Assembly (NCBI GenBank): GCA_964409905.1
Contig: CAYPET010000024.1
Location: 1-29,552 of the forward strand
Direction of reading: 5' to 3'
Length of the DNA stretch: 29,552 bases
Source of the DNA: JAGNRR01 sp964409905
GTDB taxonomy: Bacteria > Bacteroidota > Bacteroidia > Chitinophagales > Chitinophagaceae
Under the pieces are notes generated by a model. It was not told the DNA's origin, ran no database searches, and worked only from the letters and a program-made list of their open reading frames with translations. Of this stretch, positions 1 to 7,663 are shown piece by piece (the first letter of the stretch is position 1; the number at the start of each line of letters is the position of its first letter). The position numbers and the translations under genes are program-made.

Positions 1-49
1 TTAGTATTGAGTAGCATTGAAGAAAAAGTAATCATAATTCCCAATGCTG

Positions 50-1033
50 CTAATTTGCTACCATTTGGCTTTTCAGGTGATGTGTTGTGACATGCTGCCG
101 CAGTTTCTCATCCCATCCATAGATATCATTTACAGCAATCAAATGGCCCGCACTATCCACAGCGTTAGTAAGATATACAATATGCACACCAATCGGACGG
201 GGCACTTTTTCAGAGAATGTTTTTTGTCTATGAATAATTGAATCGATGTGCTGAGCTGAAAAAGCAGTATCCCGCAAAATGAAGCGTGCAAAATCTTTGG
301 GGTAATGCACACGAATACAACCGGAGCTTGTAGCTCGATACGCCCTTGAAAAACCTTCTCGGTGATTGGTATCGTGCAGATAAATGGATTCTTTGTTAGG
401 GAAGTTAAATTTTACAGAGCCCAAGGCATTATTTCGTCCAGGATTTTGACTGATAGAATATTTTCGATAATTCGAGCTATTGATTATGGCCGGATTAATC
501 GTTCTACCCCTTCTATCTTTTGCTATCAAACCCCTTTTTCGCAGATAATATCCACCACTCCTTGCAATGCCGGGTATAATTTCTCGTTTCAAGATAGTAG
601 GCGAAACAAACCATGGCGGATTGAAAGCGATATTACTTAATCTGGAATCCAGGGTTGGCGTTTTTCTAGTAACCTTACCGACTACTGCTCGCATAAAGAA
701 CGCAAGCTGCTGTTCTTCAAAATAATGTACCTCCATTTGCGGAATATTCACCCAAACGAATTCTTTATCAAAATCTCTTTTCAACCAACGCATACGTTCC
801 ATATTTAATGCCAATTTGCCTATAGCCTCTGATGGGTCTTGTATCAATAGGGCCCGCGTCAATGAGTCCAACTCACCTGTTACGGGTATTGCAAATTGAC
901 CCTGAAACTTTTTCAGAGCTTGTATTGCTATTGAATCCCATTCGGCCTCTTGGCTATTAATCGGAATGTCTGCTACTGAAAGCAATACATTTCTTAATTG
1001 CTGTATTTGCCACGAAGTATCGCCCAAGTTCAC
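50..1033 (-). CDS. C-terminal (catalytic) half of an interrupted LdtD/YcbB-like L,D-transpeptidase
   Basis: L,D-transpeptidases make 3-3 cross-links in periplasmic peptidoglycan through a catalytic Cys. This part has a peptidoglycan-binding-like segment near residues 10-65 (ALKKFQ, VTGELDSLT), then a YkuD domain with LHD (His 220) and the catalytic motif SSGCIRV (Cys 239). The only nearby start is a GTG at 1031-1033. Nine sense codons lie between that GTG and the upstream stop, all in the same frame as the N-terminal half at 1061-1720, so the two pieces read as one gene of about 556 codons with a TAG in the middle. On its own this half has no signal peptide and could not reach the periplasm. 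It may be a pseudogene fragment, a readthrough product or the result of a base-call error. Family assignment is firm; functional status is not. Confidence 0.85.
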   Translation of the reverse strand: MNLGDTSWQIQQLRNVLLSVADIPINSQEAEWDSIAIQALKKFQGQFAIPVTGELDSLTRALLIQDPSEAIGKLALNMERMRWLKRDFDKEFVWVNIPQMEVHYFEEQQLAFFMRAVVGKVTRKTPTLDSRLSNIAFNPPWFVSPTILKREIIPGIARSGGYYLRKRGLIAKDRRGRTINPAIINSSNYRKYSISQNPGRNNALGSVKFNFPNKESIYLHDTNHREGFSRAYRATSSGCIRVHYPKDFARFILRDTAFSAQHIDSIIHRQKTFSEKVPRPIGVHIVYLTNAVDSAGHLIAVNDIYGWDEKLRQHVTTHHLKSQMVAN

Positions 1034-1060
1034 AATGGGCGGGAGTTCTCTCAGTTGATT

Positions 1061-1063
1061 CTA
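1061..1063 (-). other. In-frame amber stop interrupting the L,D-transpeptidase gene
   Basis: On the minus strand the reading is ...KQLLTH, TAG, NQLRELPPIV..., with no frame change, so the C-terminal half follows directly in the same frame. Intact YcbB-family proteins run from the scaffold domain into the peptidoglycan-binding domain at this point without a break. TAG also ends many normal genes here (for example 3332-3334 and 24823-24825), so general recoding of TAG is unlikely. Confidence 0.8.
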
Positions 1064-1720
1064 ATGTGTTAACAGTTGCTTGTACCCTATGGCTGCATTT
1101 CTAAATACGCTGTACCAAGGATGCCGTGGTCGATACATGTTAATAATTTCATCAACGGCATCTGTTTGCAAGCGCACCATTGCCGAATCAATTGACCACG
1201 TGGTATCATTGATGTTTTGCCAGTTTTTATCAATTAATGAAGGATGCAACTGCCCCAGCAATATGTGTTTTAAAAATTTAAGATAGGAATAAGTCAGTAA
1301 TATTTCTGCATTACGCAAACTTGTATCGCTTGCCTTTGCAACGTTTTTTAGTAAGTCTCCTAGTTGAGGAAGGTAGTAATTTTCGGCATTGAAGCCCTCT
1401 GTATCTGCCTGTTGTAAGGCATCTAAAAGGAGCTGGGCATTTGGGTGAAGACCTTCCTTTCGAAACCAATAGGCCCTGGATTCTTTATACACATTTTTTA
1501 TTGCTGCATCACTAAAAGTCGTGTCACCTTGCAAGATAAACGGGCGCGTAAATGCGGTATCATTAGCCAATACACCTTCCAATCCGTCCATATCAATCAC
1601 CGATGGCGTATATAACGCACCCAGCCAATTATCGCCACTAATCTCGGTTTTACAGGCCTGACTCAAAAAGGATAAGGCGATTATCCCAGCAATGAGCAAC
1701 TTATTTTTTTTGACGATCAT
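1061..1720 (-). CDS. N-terminal half of the interrupted L,D-transpeptidase (lipoprotein-type signal and scaffold domain)
   Basis: The ATG at 1718-1720 begins a lipoprotein-like signal: basic MIVKKNK, a hydrophobic stretch, then LSQAC with the candidate lipidated Cys at residue 23. The rest matches the helical scaffold domain of YcbB/LdtD-type enzymes (for example LLDALQQADTEGFNAENYY, around residues 101-119). No catalytic domain is present because the frame stops at TAG 1061-1063. If translated alone it would be a membrane-attached fragment without transpeptidase activity. A weak -7-like box (TATTTTTA, minus strand 1739-1732) lies 11 bases before the ATG. The gene is divergent from the sigma-factor operon. 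Assignment rests on the domain pattern and the contiguous catalytic half downstream. Confidence 0.8.
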   Translation of the reverse strand: MIVKKNKLLIAGIIALSFLSQACKTEISGDNWLGALYTPSVIDMDGLEGVLANDTAFTRPFILQGDTTFSDAAIKNVYKESRAYWFRKEGLHPNAQLLLDALQQADTEGFNAENYYLPQLGDLLKNVAKASDTSLRNAEILLTYSYLKFLKHILLGQLHPSLIDKNWQNINDTTWSIDSAMVRLQTDAVDEIINMYRPRHPWYSVFRNAAIGYKQLLTH

Positions 1721-1726
1721 GGAGGC

Positions 1727-1755
1727 TTGAGTAAAAATAAAAAAAATTACATTTG
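1727..1755 (+). promoter_or_regulatory. Bacteroidota-type promoter of the sigma-factor operon
   Basis: The -7 box TACATTTG (1748-1755) matches TAnnTTTG exactly. A -33-like TTG lies at 1727-1729, 18 bases upstream. Transcription should start near 1759-1762. A TTG codon at 1753 would then lie upstream of the mRNA, which makes ATG 1789 the real start of the sigma gene. Confidence 0.65.
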
Positions 1756-1788
1756 CACTTGATTCTTATTTTGGGTTATCCACAAATT

Positions 1789-2328
1789 ATGACTGAGCAG
1801 GAGATAATAAATGCTTTCAAGACGAATACAAATAAGGAGAAAGCACTAGCTGCCCTTATGGATACCTATCAGCAAAAACTATATTGGCACATCCGACGGC
1901 TAGTGGTGCAGCATGAAGATGCAAACGACGTACTACAGTCTGTTTTTGTAAAAATCTGGAAGAATTTAGAAAATTTCAGGGGAGAGTCCGGGCTTTATAC
2001 TTGGATGTATCGCATTGCCTCTAACGAATCATTTACCTTTTTACGCAAAGAAAACAAGCGACGCTCTATGAGCCTATCGGATGACGATAATGGTCTTGCA
2101 AACCTTGTAAAAGCCGATAAACACTTTAATGCCAATGAGATAGAATGGAAACTTCAAGTGGCCATGCAAAAATTACCAGAAAAACAAAAGGCTGTTTTTG
2201 CATTGCGATACTATGATGAAATGCCTTATAGCGAAATCGCCAAAGTGTTAGAGACCTCTGAGGGAGCTCTCAAGGCCAGTTATCACCACGCTGTAAAAAA
2301 AATACAACAAATGCTAACAGAGGATTAA
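1789..2328 (+). CDS. ECF-type RNA polymerase sigma factor
   Basis: A 179-residue cytoplasmic sigma-70 family protein of the ECF group. Region 2 is clear (LYWHIRRLVVQHEDANDVLQ, FVKIW, then GLYTWMYRIASNE, roughly residues 30-90). Region 4 carries the helix-turn-helix (LPEKQKAVFALRYYDEMPYS, then EIAKVL, near the C-terminus). ECF factors redirect RNA polymerase to a stress or envelope regulon and are held by an anti-sigma factor. ATG 1789 is preferred to an upstream in-frame TTG because that TTG lies inside the -7 box. The next gene encodes a single-span membrane protein of anti-sigma type, followed by a secreted sensor-like protein, all on the same strand. Which regulon it controls cannot be read from here. 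Confidence 0.93.
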   Translation: MTEQEIINAFKTNTNKEKALAALMDTYQQKLYWHIRRLVVQHEDANDVLQSVFVKIWKNLENFRGESGLYTWMYRIASNESFTFLRKENKRRSMSLSDDDNGLANLVKADKHFNANEIEWKLQVAMQKLPEKQKAVFALRYYDEMPYSEIAKVLETSEGALKASYHHAVKKIQQMLTED

Positions 2329-2358
2329 ACCAAGCTGTAACTAAAACGTCTATACACC

Positions 2359-2922
2359 GTGAAAAAGAATCAAGAAGAAATAAATAAGGAATTAAACGAA
2401 TTAGGCGCAACTTTTGGGCCAAGTATCGGTACTCCCTACGTTGCGCCGTCAGGATATTTTGAAGATACCAAAAATGCGTTGCTAAAAAATGTATTTGTAC
2501 AAGATTTTATAGAATCGCTACCCAAAGAAATGCCGCAAACTATCCCTGCTGAATATTTTAATCAAATGCAAGCTGGTGTTTTTGCAAAAATTCGTTCAGA
2601 ACAAAACAAGCATAGGCTATTTGCTCGTCCGACAGTACAGAAAAACTGGGCTTTGGCCGCCAGCATTGCAGCTATTATTACTGTTGGCTTGTTTTTTGTC
2701 AATACCACCCCGAAAACCAATCAGTCGTTAGAGGTTCAACTTTCAACGCTCAGCCCTGAACAGATAAAAGGTTATCTTGAGGAAAAATCCTACGATTTTG
2801 AAGCAATGGATATTTTAGAAAACCCGAGCATAACATCTAAAGACTTAGAATATTTAGAATCAGAAATACGGGACGCCACAAAAACATTAAGCGATGAAGA
2901 AATATTTGTTTATGCCCTTTAA
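2359..2922 (+). CDS. Probable membrane anti-sigma factor
   Basis: A 187-residue protein with a soluble N-terminal part, one membrane span at about residues 97-115 (ALAASIAAIITVGLFFV) and a C-terminal domain predicted to be periplasmic. The N-terminal part holds two copies of a short motif, PSGYFEDTKNALL (about 30-42) and PAEYFNQMQAGVFAKI (about 63-78). I know this PxxYF pattern from Bacteroidota proteins encoded just after ECF sigma factors. It starts with GTG 2359, 30 bases after the sigma stop, and overlaps the next gene by 29 bases. The likely role is to sequester the sigma factor at the inner membrane; this is inferred from order and topology, because no classical zinc anti-sigma motif is visible. 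Confidence 0.7.
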   Translation: MKKNQEEINKELNELGATFGPSIGTPYVAPSGYFEDTKNALLKNVFVQDFIESLPKEMPQTIPAEYFNQMQAGVFAKIRSEQNKHRLFARPTVQKNWALAASIAAIITVGLFFVNTTPKTNQSLEVQLSTLSPEQIKGYLEEKSYDFEAMDILENPSITSKDLEYLESEIRDATKTLSDEEIFVYAL

Positions 2923-3334
2923 TTCAATCAATGTTATTCGTGCTCTATTTATTTGTTGCTTCATGCTAAGTGCTTTGTCTGGCTATGCTCAGCGAGACAG
3001 GCACGAGAAGATAGAGAAACTAAAATTCGAGTTTATTTCAAAACAGCTAAACTTATCTCCCAAAACAGCTGAAGACTTTTGGCCAGTTTATAACGAGTAC
3101 GACAATGCTAAACAAATGCTGTTTAGAAAGTACCGCAATAAATATCGTGAAGAGAATTTATCCATGGACGATGTTGAATTCAGAATGGAAAGAGAAAAAG
3201 AATTCATGGAGTTGCGAGAGAAATACATTAATCGTTTTGCTAAAATTTTATCGCCCGTTCAACTCACTGATTTGAAGCGTGCCGAAACGCAGTTTAAAAA
3301 AGTACTGCTAAATCGAGTCAATCAAGGCCGTTAG
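2894..3334 (+). CDS. Secreted Spy/CpxP-like sensor protein of the sigma operon
   Basis: A 146-residue protein with a signal peptide (hydrophobic ALFICCFMLSALSGYAQ, cleavage probably after YAQ) and a highly charged, helical mature part. The mature part has the pattern LNLSPKTAEDFWPVYNEYDN and ILSPVQLTDLKRAE, as in small Spy/CpxP-type periplasmic proteins that follow ECF sigma genes in Bacteroidota. ATG 2894 overlaps the anti-sigma gene by 29 bases and suggests coupled translation; ATG 2912 is an alternative start that still keeps the signal peptide. It may sense envelope stress or misfolded protein and act on the anti-sigma factor (inference). Its stop TAG (3332-3334) overlaps the stop of the opposing hydrolase gene. 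Confidence 0.7.
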   Translation: MKKYLFMPFNSINVIRALFICCFMLSALSGYAQRDRHEKIEKLKFEFISKQLNLSPKTAEDFWPVYNEYDNAKQMLFRKYRNKYREENLSMDDVEFRMEREKEFMELREKYINRFAKILSPVQLTDLKRAETQFKKVLLNRVNQGR

Positions 3335-4086
3335 TCATTTTTTAATTTAGCCATCGGAATACTTACATCATGATAAAACATGAATATCCAGTCTTCCTGC
3401 AAACCTCTGTTGGCATATTCATCCCTCAATGCTGCACTTTTTCGACTATCAAAATCATATTTTGCCATATAGCGATATTTCAATTGCTTTAACTGGGGCG
3501 CCACATCTCCACCAAAGAAATATTTGCCGTTCTCAAAGTTCATTAAGAATGAAGTATGATGAGGGCAATGCCCCCCATCTTCCATATATTGCATAAAATC
3601 AAAAATCAGCCCGTTTTCCATCCATTGCAAGTCAGCTGCTAAATGCAACTGTTTTAATTTTTCAAGGTCGTAGCTCAGTGCATTTTTTTCGTCCAGAGCA
3701 AAATGATATTCATTCAGATTAATATGATGTACTGCATTTTCAAAGGTGGTGACCCAGTGGTCATTTTTTCGGTGAAATAAACCTCCAGCATGATCTTTAT
3801 GCAAATGAGACATCACAACATCAGTAATATCTCTAAGACGCAAGCCCTGCTTGGTAAGATTGTCTTCAATGCGCAGGTTCCCCGTATCTTCATTAATAAA
3901 GCCTAAACCGGCATCTATCAGGATATTTTGCGAGGCCGTTTTTATCAAGAACGGCTGTATTTCTACTAATAATGACCCTCGGCTACGCTCTTCTAATTTA
4001 TCCTTTGCTGGATCGAAGGAATGAAAGACTTTATCGAAACCAATGGTATAATAGCCTTCGTTTAATGGAATTATTGTTGCCTGCAT
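3331..4086 (-). CDS. MBL-fold metallo-hydrolase
   Basis: A 251-residue cytoplasmic protein of the metallo-beta-lactamase superfamily. The zinc signature SHLHKDHAGG is present (His 94, His 96, Asp 98, His 99), with a third-ligand region GGHCPHH (His 173), FFGGDVAP (Asp 194) and a late FYHD (His 239), so a two-metal site looks complete. The substrate cannot be told. Lactonases and other small-ester hydrolases share this layout, but nothing fixes the choice. It begins 8 bases after the rodA stop and probably shares a transcript with mrdA and rodA. No link to cell elongation is known to me. Its stop codon overlaps that of the convergent sensor gene. Confidence 0.85.
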   Translation of the reverse strand: MQATIIPLNEGYYTIGFDKVFHSFDPAKDKLEERSRGSLLVEIQPFLIKTASQNILIDAGLGFINEDTGNLRIEDNLTKQGLRLRDITDVVMSHLHKDHAGGLFHRKNDHWVTTFENAVHHINLNEYHFALDEKNALSYDLEKLKQLHLAADLQWMENGLIFDFMQYMEDGGHCPHHTSFLMNFENGKYFFGGDVAPQLKQLKYRYMAKYDFDSRKSAALRDEYANRGLQEDWIFMFYHDVSIPMAKLKND

Positions 4087-4094
4087 AATATTTG

Positions 4095-5411
4095 TTATCT
4101 AAGAATCAAACTTCGATCTGCGTCTAACCTTACTAAGACAAAAATCATAATGGTAAAGGTCAAAAGGCTTGTACCGCCATAACTAATAAGTGGTAACGGA
4201 ATGCCAATCACAGGTGCAATGCCGATAGTCATACCAAGATTAATCAGTACGTGAAAAAATAATATTCCTGCCAACGCATAGGCATAGATTCGACTAAATT
4301 GTGAACGTTGACGTTCGGCAATATGTATAATGCGCAGTAATAATGAAACATACAAAATCACTAAAATTGTAGACCCTAAAAAGCCAAATTGCTCTGCCAC
4401 GCTGCAAAAAATAAAGTCAGTACGTTGCTCTGGAACCCAATTGTATTTTGTTTGAGCTCCATTTAAAAAACCTTTTCCAATGAAACCGCCGGAGGCAATT
4501 GCAATTTTAGATTGACTCACATTATACTCCGAGGCGGTTTGCTTTAACATATTGGCACCTCCGGCATAGGCCGCCGGCACATCCTGGCCAATCATAGTAT
4601 AGATGCGTTGCACCTGGTAGGGTTTGAGCACCTTAGTAAAAGTAATCGGAACAAGCAACTGCGAGAATAGCATGCATACAAACCATATGCCCGATATACG
4701 AAATAGGTATTTCCTCTTTCTTCTGATTTTTCTTCTATTGGCATAGATAATCAATAGCGCTATTGAGGTAATGATAATCAGAAATGTTACGGGCTCAAGC
4801 ATAAGCGTGGCTACTGTAAGAATAATAACACCAAAACCGAGGATTAAAACCCAATTTGGCAACCCCTCTCTATACATGGCCAAAAAAAATGAAAAATAGA
4901 CTAAGGCAACTCCGGTTTCTTTTTGCAGCAGAATAATCAAAGCTGGCAACAAAGCAATACCTATTGCAATTGCCCGGTCTTTGGTGGCAGTAAAATTACC
5001 TTCCAAACTCGTGATAAACTTGGCCAATGCCAAAGCTGTAAAAAACTTGGTCAACTCGGCAGGTTGCACTTGAATGGGCCCTAGTACCAAAAACGATTTA
5101 GAACCATTTACATTTTTACCTACCACCAATACGATTAGCAATAACAATATACCCAGTATGTATAATATATAAGCCATATTAGGAAATAGCTTGCTATCAG
5201 AAAACAAAATGACAACAGAAATAAGCACGCCAATAGCTAGGAATATTAATTGACGCATATAGCTTCTGTCCATTTGAAAAAAAGCTTCATTTTGACTGGT
5301 ATGCTCTACAGAATAAATACTTAAAAAACCAATAGCAACTAGAATGAAGTATAACATAATCAGTACGGCATCGACTTTCTGCAGGTATGTCTTTGGATTA
5401 ATTGCGCTCAT
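4095..5411 (-). CDS. rodA: RodA, SEDS-family peptidoglycan glycosyltransferase
   Basis: A 438-residue polytopic inner-membrane protein. RodA polymerises lipid II into glycan strands during elongation, in complex with PBP2. Visible signatures are GPIQVQPAEL (early loop), WVPEQRTDFIFCSVAEQFGF with the Asp known to be essential in RodA, and SYGGTSLLT near the end. The protein is longer than E. coli RodA, with an extra basic segment (NRRKIRRKRKYLF) in the middle. The residue equivalent to the conserved Trp of the GAxxW motif is Phe here (NGSKSFLVLG). The start overlaps the end of the PBP2 gene by 14 bases, the usual coupled PBP2-RodA pairing. Confidence 0.95.
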   Translation of the reverse strand: MSAINPKTYLQKVDAVLIMLYFILVAIGFLSIYSVEHTSQNEAFFQMDRSYMRQLIFLAIGVLISVVILFSDSKLFPNMAYILYILGILLLLIVLVVGKNVNGSKSFLVLGPIQVQPAELTKFFTALALAKFITSLEGNFTATKDRAIAIGIALLPALIILLQKETGVALVYFSFFLAMYREGLPNWVLILGFGVIILTVATLMLEPVTFLIIITSIALLIIYANRRKIRRKRKYLFRISGIWFVCMLFSQLLVPITFTKVLKPYQVQRIYTMIGQDVPAAYAGGANMLKQTASEYNVSQSKIAIASGGFIGKGFLNGAQTKYNWVPEQRTDFIFCSVAEQFGFLGSTILVILYVSLLLRIIHIAERQRSQFSRIYAYALAGILFFHVLINLGMTIGIAPVIGIPLPLISYGGTSLLTFTIMIFVLVRLDADRSLILR

Positions 5412-7482
5412 CTATTTTCTTTTTTTCTTGTGGTAAAGCCCATGATTTCCACCATTTGAATACGGTAGATCCATCCTTTCCTGATTGCTGTAATTTTTCT
5501 AATTGACGCTTGCGCTTCAATTGTTTGATGCTATCCCGGCGACGCAGCTCTTTTTGCCATCGTTCACGAGCCGCACGCCTTTCGATGGAGTCTTTGATAT
5601 ACACAATACTGGGTATCAGCTTGGCATCACTCATTCGGTCCACTAAGTATTTCCTTTTATCACTAATACTGTCATTCAAATATTGCTCCATCATTAAACT
5701 GGCTATTGGCCCTGCCCAGGTAGCCCCATAACCCGAATTCTCAACAATAACGGCTACCGCAATTTTGGGTTTATCCTTTGGAGCAAAGGCGACAAAAACA
5801 GAGTGATTTTTCAGTTTGATTCGTTTACCATTTAACAAGGTATAGTTTTCTACTGTCCCTGTTTTACCACACACTTCAATACCATTTATTTTAGCGATAC
5901 GGGCCGTACCAAACTCTACCACAGCATGCATACCTTCAATAACTGCTTCAAAACTTTCTTTTGAAATATTGGCTACCACTTTTTTCTCTAAAAATGGCTG
6001 CAACATTTCATGTGTAGAATCATCGGCTATGGATTTCACGAAGTGCGGTATTCTATAGTATCCTTTATTTGCCAAAATACACATTGAGTTAGCCATTTGC
6101 AGTGGGGTTAACTCCAATTCGCCTTGTCCCATCCCCAAAATAGCCATGTTGCACGAATTCCAGTTTTTGTTGTATACACGATCAAAATACTCCACATTCG
6201 GAATATTCCCCCCTCGTTCTACCGGAAAGTCGATACCGATGGGATGGCCTAGACCAAAATCACTCATATATCTGCCCCAGCGCTTTACCCCTTCTCGAAC
6301 ATTTTTATTGGCCGGAGAATCTACTGATAGCCTAAATACATGACAAAAGTAGGCGTTGCAAGAATTTGCAATAGCATTGGTAATGTTTGACGCGTGGCCA
6401 TGACCACTATGCGTGCAACCAATGCGCTTACCACATTTATAATAGCCTCCATTGCACGGATAGCCATATTGCGATGTGATTACGCCCATATCCAACCCAA
6501 CAAGTGCTGTGAGGGGCTTGAATGTAGAGCCTGGAGGATACTTTGCTGAAACGGCCCTATTAAAACTGAGCTTTCTCGGGTCACGCAGAATGGCTTGAAG
6601 ATTTTTGCTTTTGTCACTACCTGTTTGCAAATTTGGGTCATAGGTCGGGCTGCTAACAAAAGCAAGAATGCCGCCTGTTTCAGGTTCTATAGCAATGGCG
6701 CTACCCAGTTTATTCGCCATCATTTTTTCGGCCAACTGCTGCAGTTCAATATCTAAAAATAGTTGAAGATCTTTACCTGGTACTGCCATAGAATCTAAGG
6801 TGCCATTTTTGTATGGTCCGATAATCCGTTGTCGCACATCTTGCAACAAATATTGCACCCCTGGCGAACCTCGAAGTACATTTTCATAGGTTTTCTCTAA
6901 ACCGGTAATACCAATCATATCCCCCTGACGATAATCTGCATATTTTTCTTTTTCAAGCATCTCTTTGGTTACCTCATTTATGTAACCAACAAATGAAGCT
7001 CCGGCATTGTATGGATAGGTGCGCTGCGCACTTTCAACCAAATCGATACCTACAAAATCGTTCATTGCTTCCTGTAATCGCGCCACAGCCTCGGGACTTA
7101 AATTTTTGTATAAGGTAATATCCCGATCCCAGCCATTCAACATAATTTTGGCGCTGGCCAATGAATCAAATTCTGCCACGGGAACGTCTAACAATTGACA
7201 CAAGCGTGCAGTATCAAAATCAGCTTGTTTCTTTAATTTCCTTGGTTGAAACGTCAAATTGTAGAACATATCATTGTTCAATATTATTCGTTGTTTTCTG
7301 TCAAGCAATAATCCTCTCGCAGGTACTACAATTTTCCTTTTCACTGCTTGGTTTTTTGATGCCTCCTTGTAGCCCCCCGCACCAATAACTTGTAAAAAAA
7401 GGAGTCTTATAATGATCACTATACCTACAAATAAGACCATTATTTGCATAACAATGCTTCTGTTATGATTAAAATCTGCCAT
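5398..7482 (-). CDS. mrdA: Penicillin-binding protein 2, elongation transpeptidase
   Basis: A 694-residue class B PBP: one N-terminal membrane span (about 11-32), a pedestal/dimerisation domain, then the transpeptidase domain with PPGSTFK (Ser 319, Lys 322), SCN (374-376) and KTG (540-542). It cross-links strands made by RodA in the periplasm. Between the first two motifs is a Cys/His cluster (Cys 343, 350, 356; His 358, 361, 363), possibly a metal site similar in position to the zinc site reported for E. coli PBP2 (inference). The last ~65 residues are a very basic helical tail (ERRAARERWQKELRRRD...), longer than usual for the family. mreBCD is not adjacent. The opposite strand upstream carries a glycosyltransferase gene. 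Confidence 0.95.
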   Translation of the reverse strand: MADFNHNRSIVMQIMVLFVGIVIIIRLLFLQVIGAGGYKEASKNQAVKRKIVVPARGLLLDRKQRIILNNDMFYNLTFQPRKLKKQADFDTARLCQLLDVPVAEFDSLASAKIMLNGWDRDITLYKNLSPEAVARLQEAMNDFVGIDLVESAQRTYPYNAGASFVGYINEVTKEMLEKEKYADYRQGDMIGITGLEKTYENVLRGSPGVQYLLQDVRQRIIGPYKNGTLDSMAVPGKDLQLFLDIELQQLAEKMMANKLGSAIAIEPETGGILAFVSSPTYDPNLQTGSDKSKNLQAILRDPRKLSFNRAVSAKYPPGSTFKPLTALVGLDMGVITSQYGYPCNGGYYKCGKRIGCTHSGHGHASNITNAIANSCNAYFCHVFRLSVDSPANKNVREGVKRWGRYMSDFGLGHPIGIDFPVERGGNIPNVEYFDRVYNKNWNSCNMAILGMGQGELELTPLQMANSMCILANKGYYRIPHFVKSIADDSTHEMLQPFLEKKVVANISKESFEAVIEGMHAVVEFGTARIAKINGIEVCGKTGTVENYTLLNGKRIKLKNHSVFVAFAPKDKPKIAVAVIVENSGYGATWAGPIASLMMEQYLNDSISDKRKYLVDRMSDAKLIPSIVYIKDSIERRAARERWQKELRRRDSIKQLKRKRQLEKLQQSGKDGSTVFKWWKSWALPQEKKKIDERN

Positions 7483-7631
7483 TAGCTATTGGAATAAGAT
7501 ACCACTAAACAGTTGCCTACAAGGGTGAAAAAAATATTGAGCATCAATATTAAATTTTTATTGAATGTTGAATGATATGTTTGAACCACAAAATTGATAG
7601 AATAGTTACAAAATAAAGTGTTTCATTTTAT

Positions 7632-7639
7632 TATCTTCG
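7632..7639 (+). promoter_or_regulatory. Probable -7 box of the glycosyltransferase gene
   Basis: TATCTTCG is one mismatch from TAnnTTTG and lies 24 bases before the TTG start at 7664, giving a leader of about 20 bases. A second TTTTGCAC string (7656-7663) overlaps the start region. The 175-base divergent gap 7483-7657 shows no other clear element, and I see no good box for mrdA in it. Confidence 0.45.
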
Positions 7640-7663
7640 CAGCCACTCGATAAACTTTTGCAC

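Noticed and set aside
1..49. Possible start of a further minus-strand gene (ATG at 35-33)
   Set aside because: Only about eleven codons are in the window, and neither a promoter nor a recognisable N-terminus supports it.
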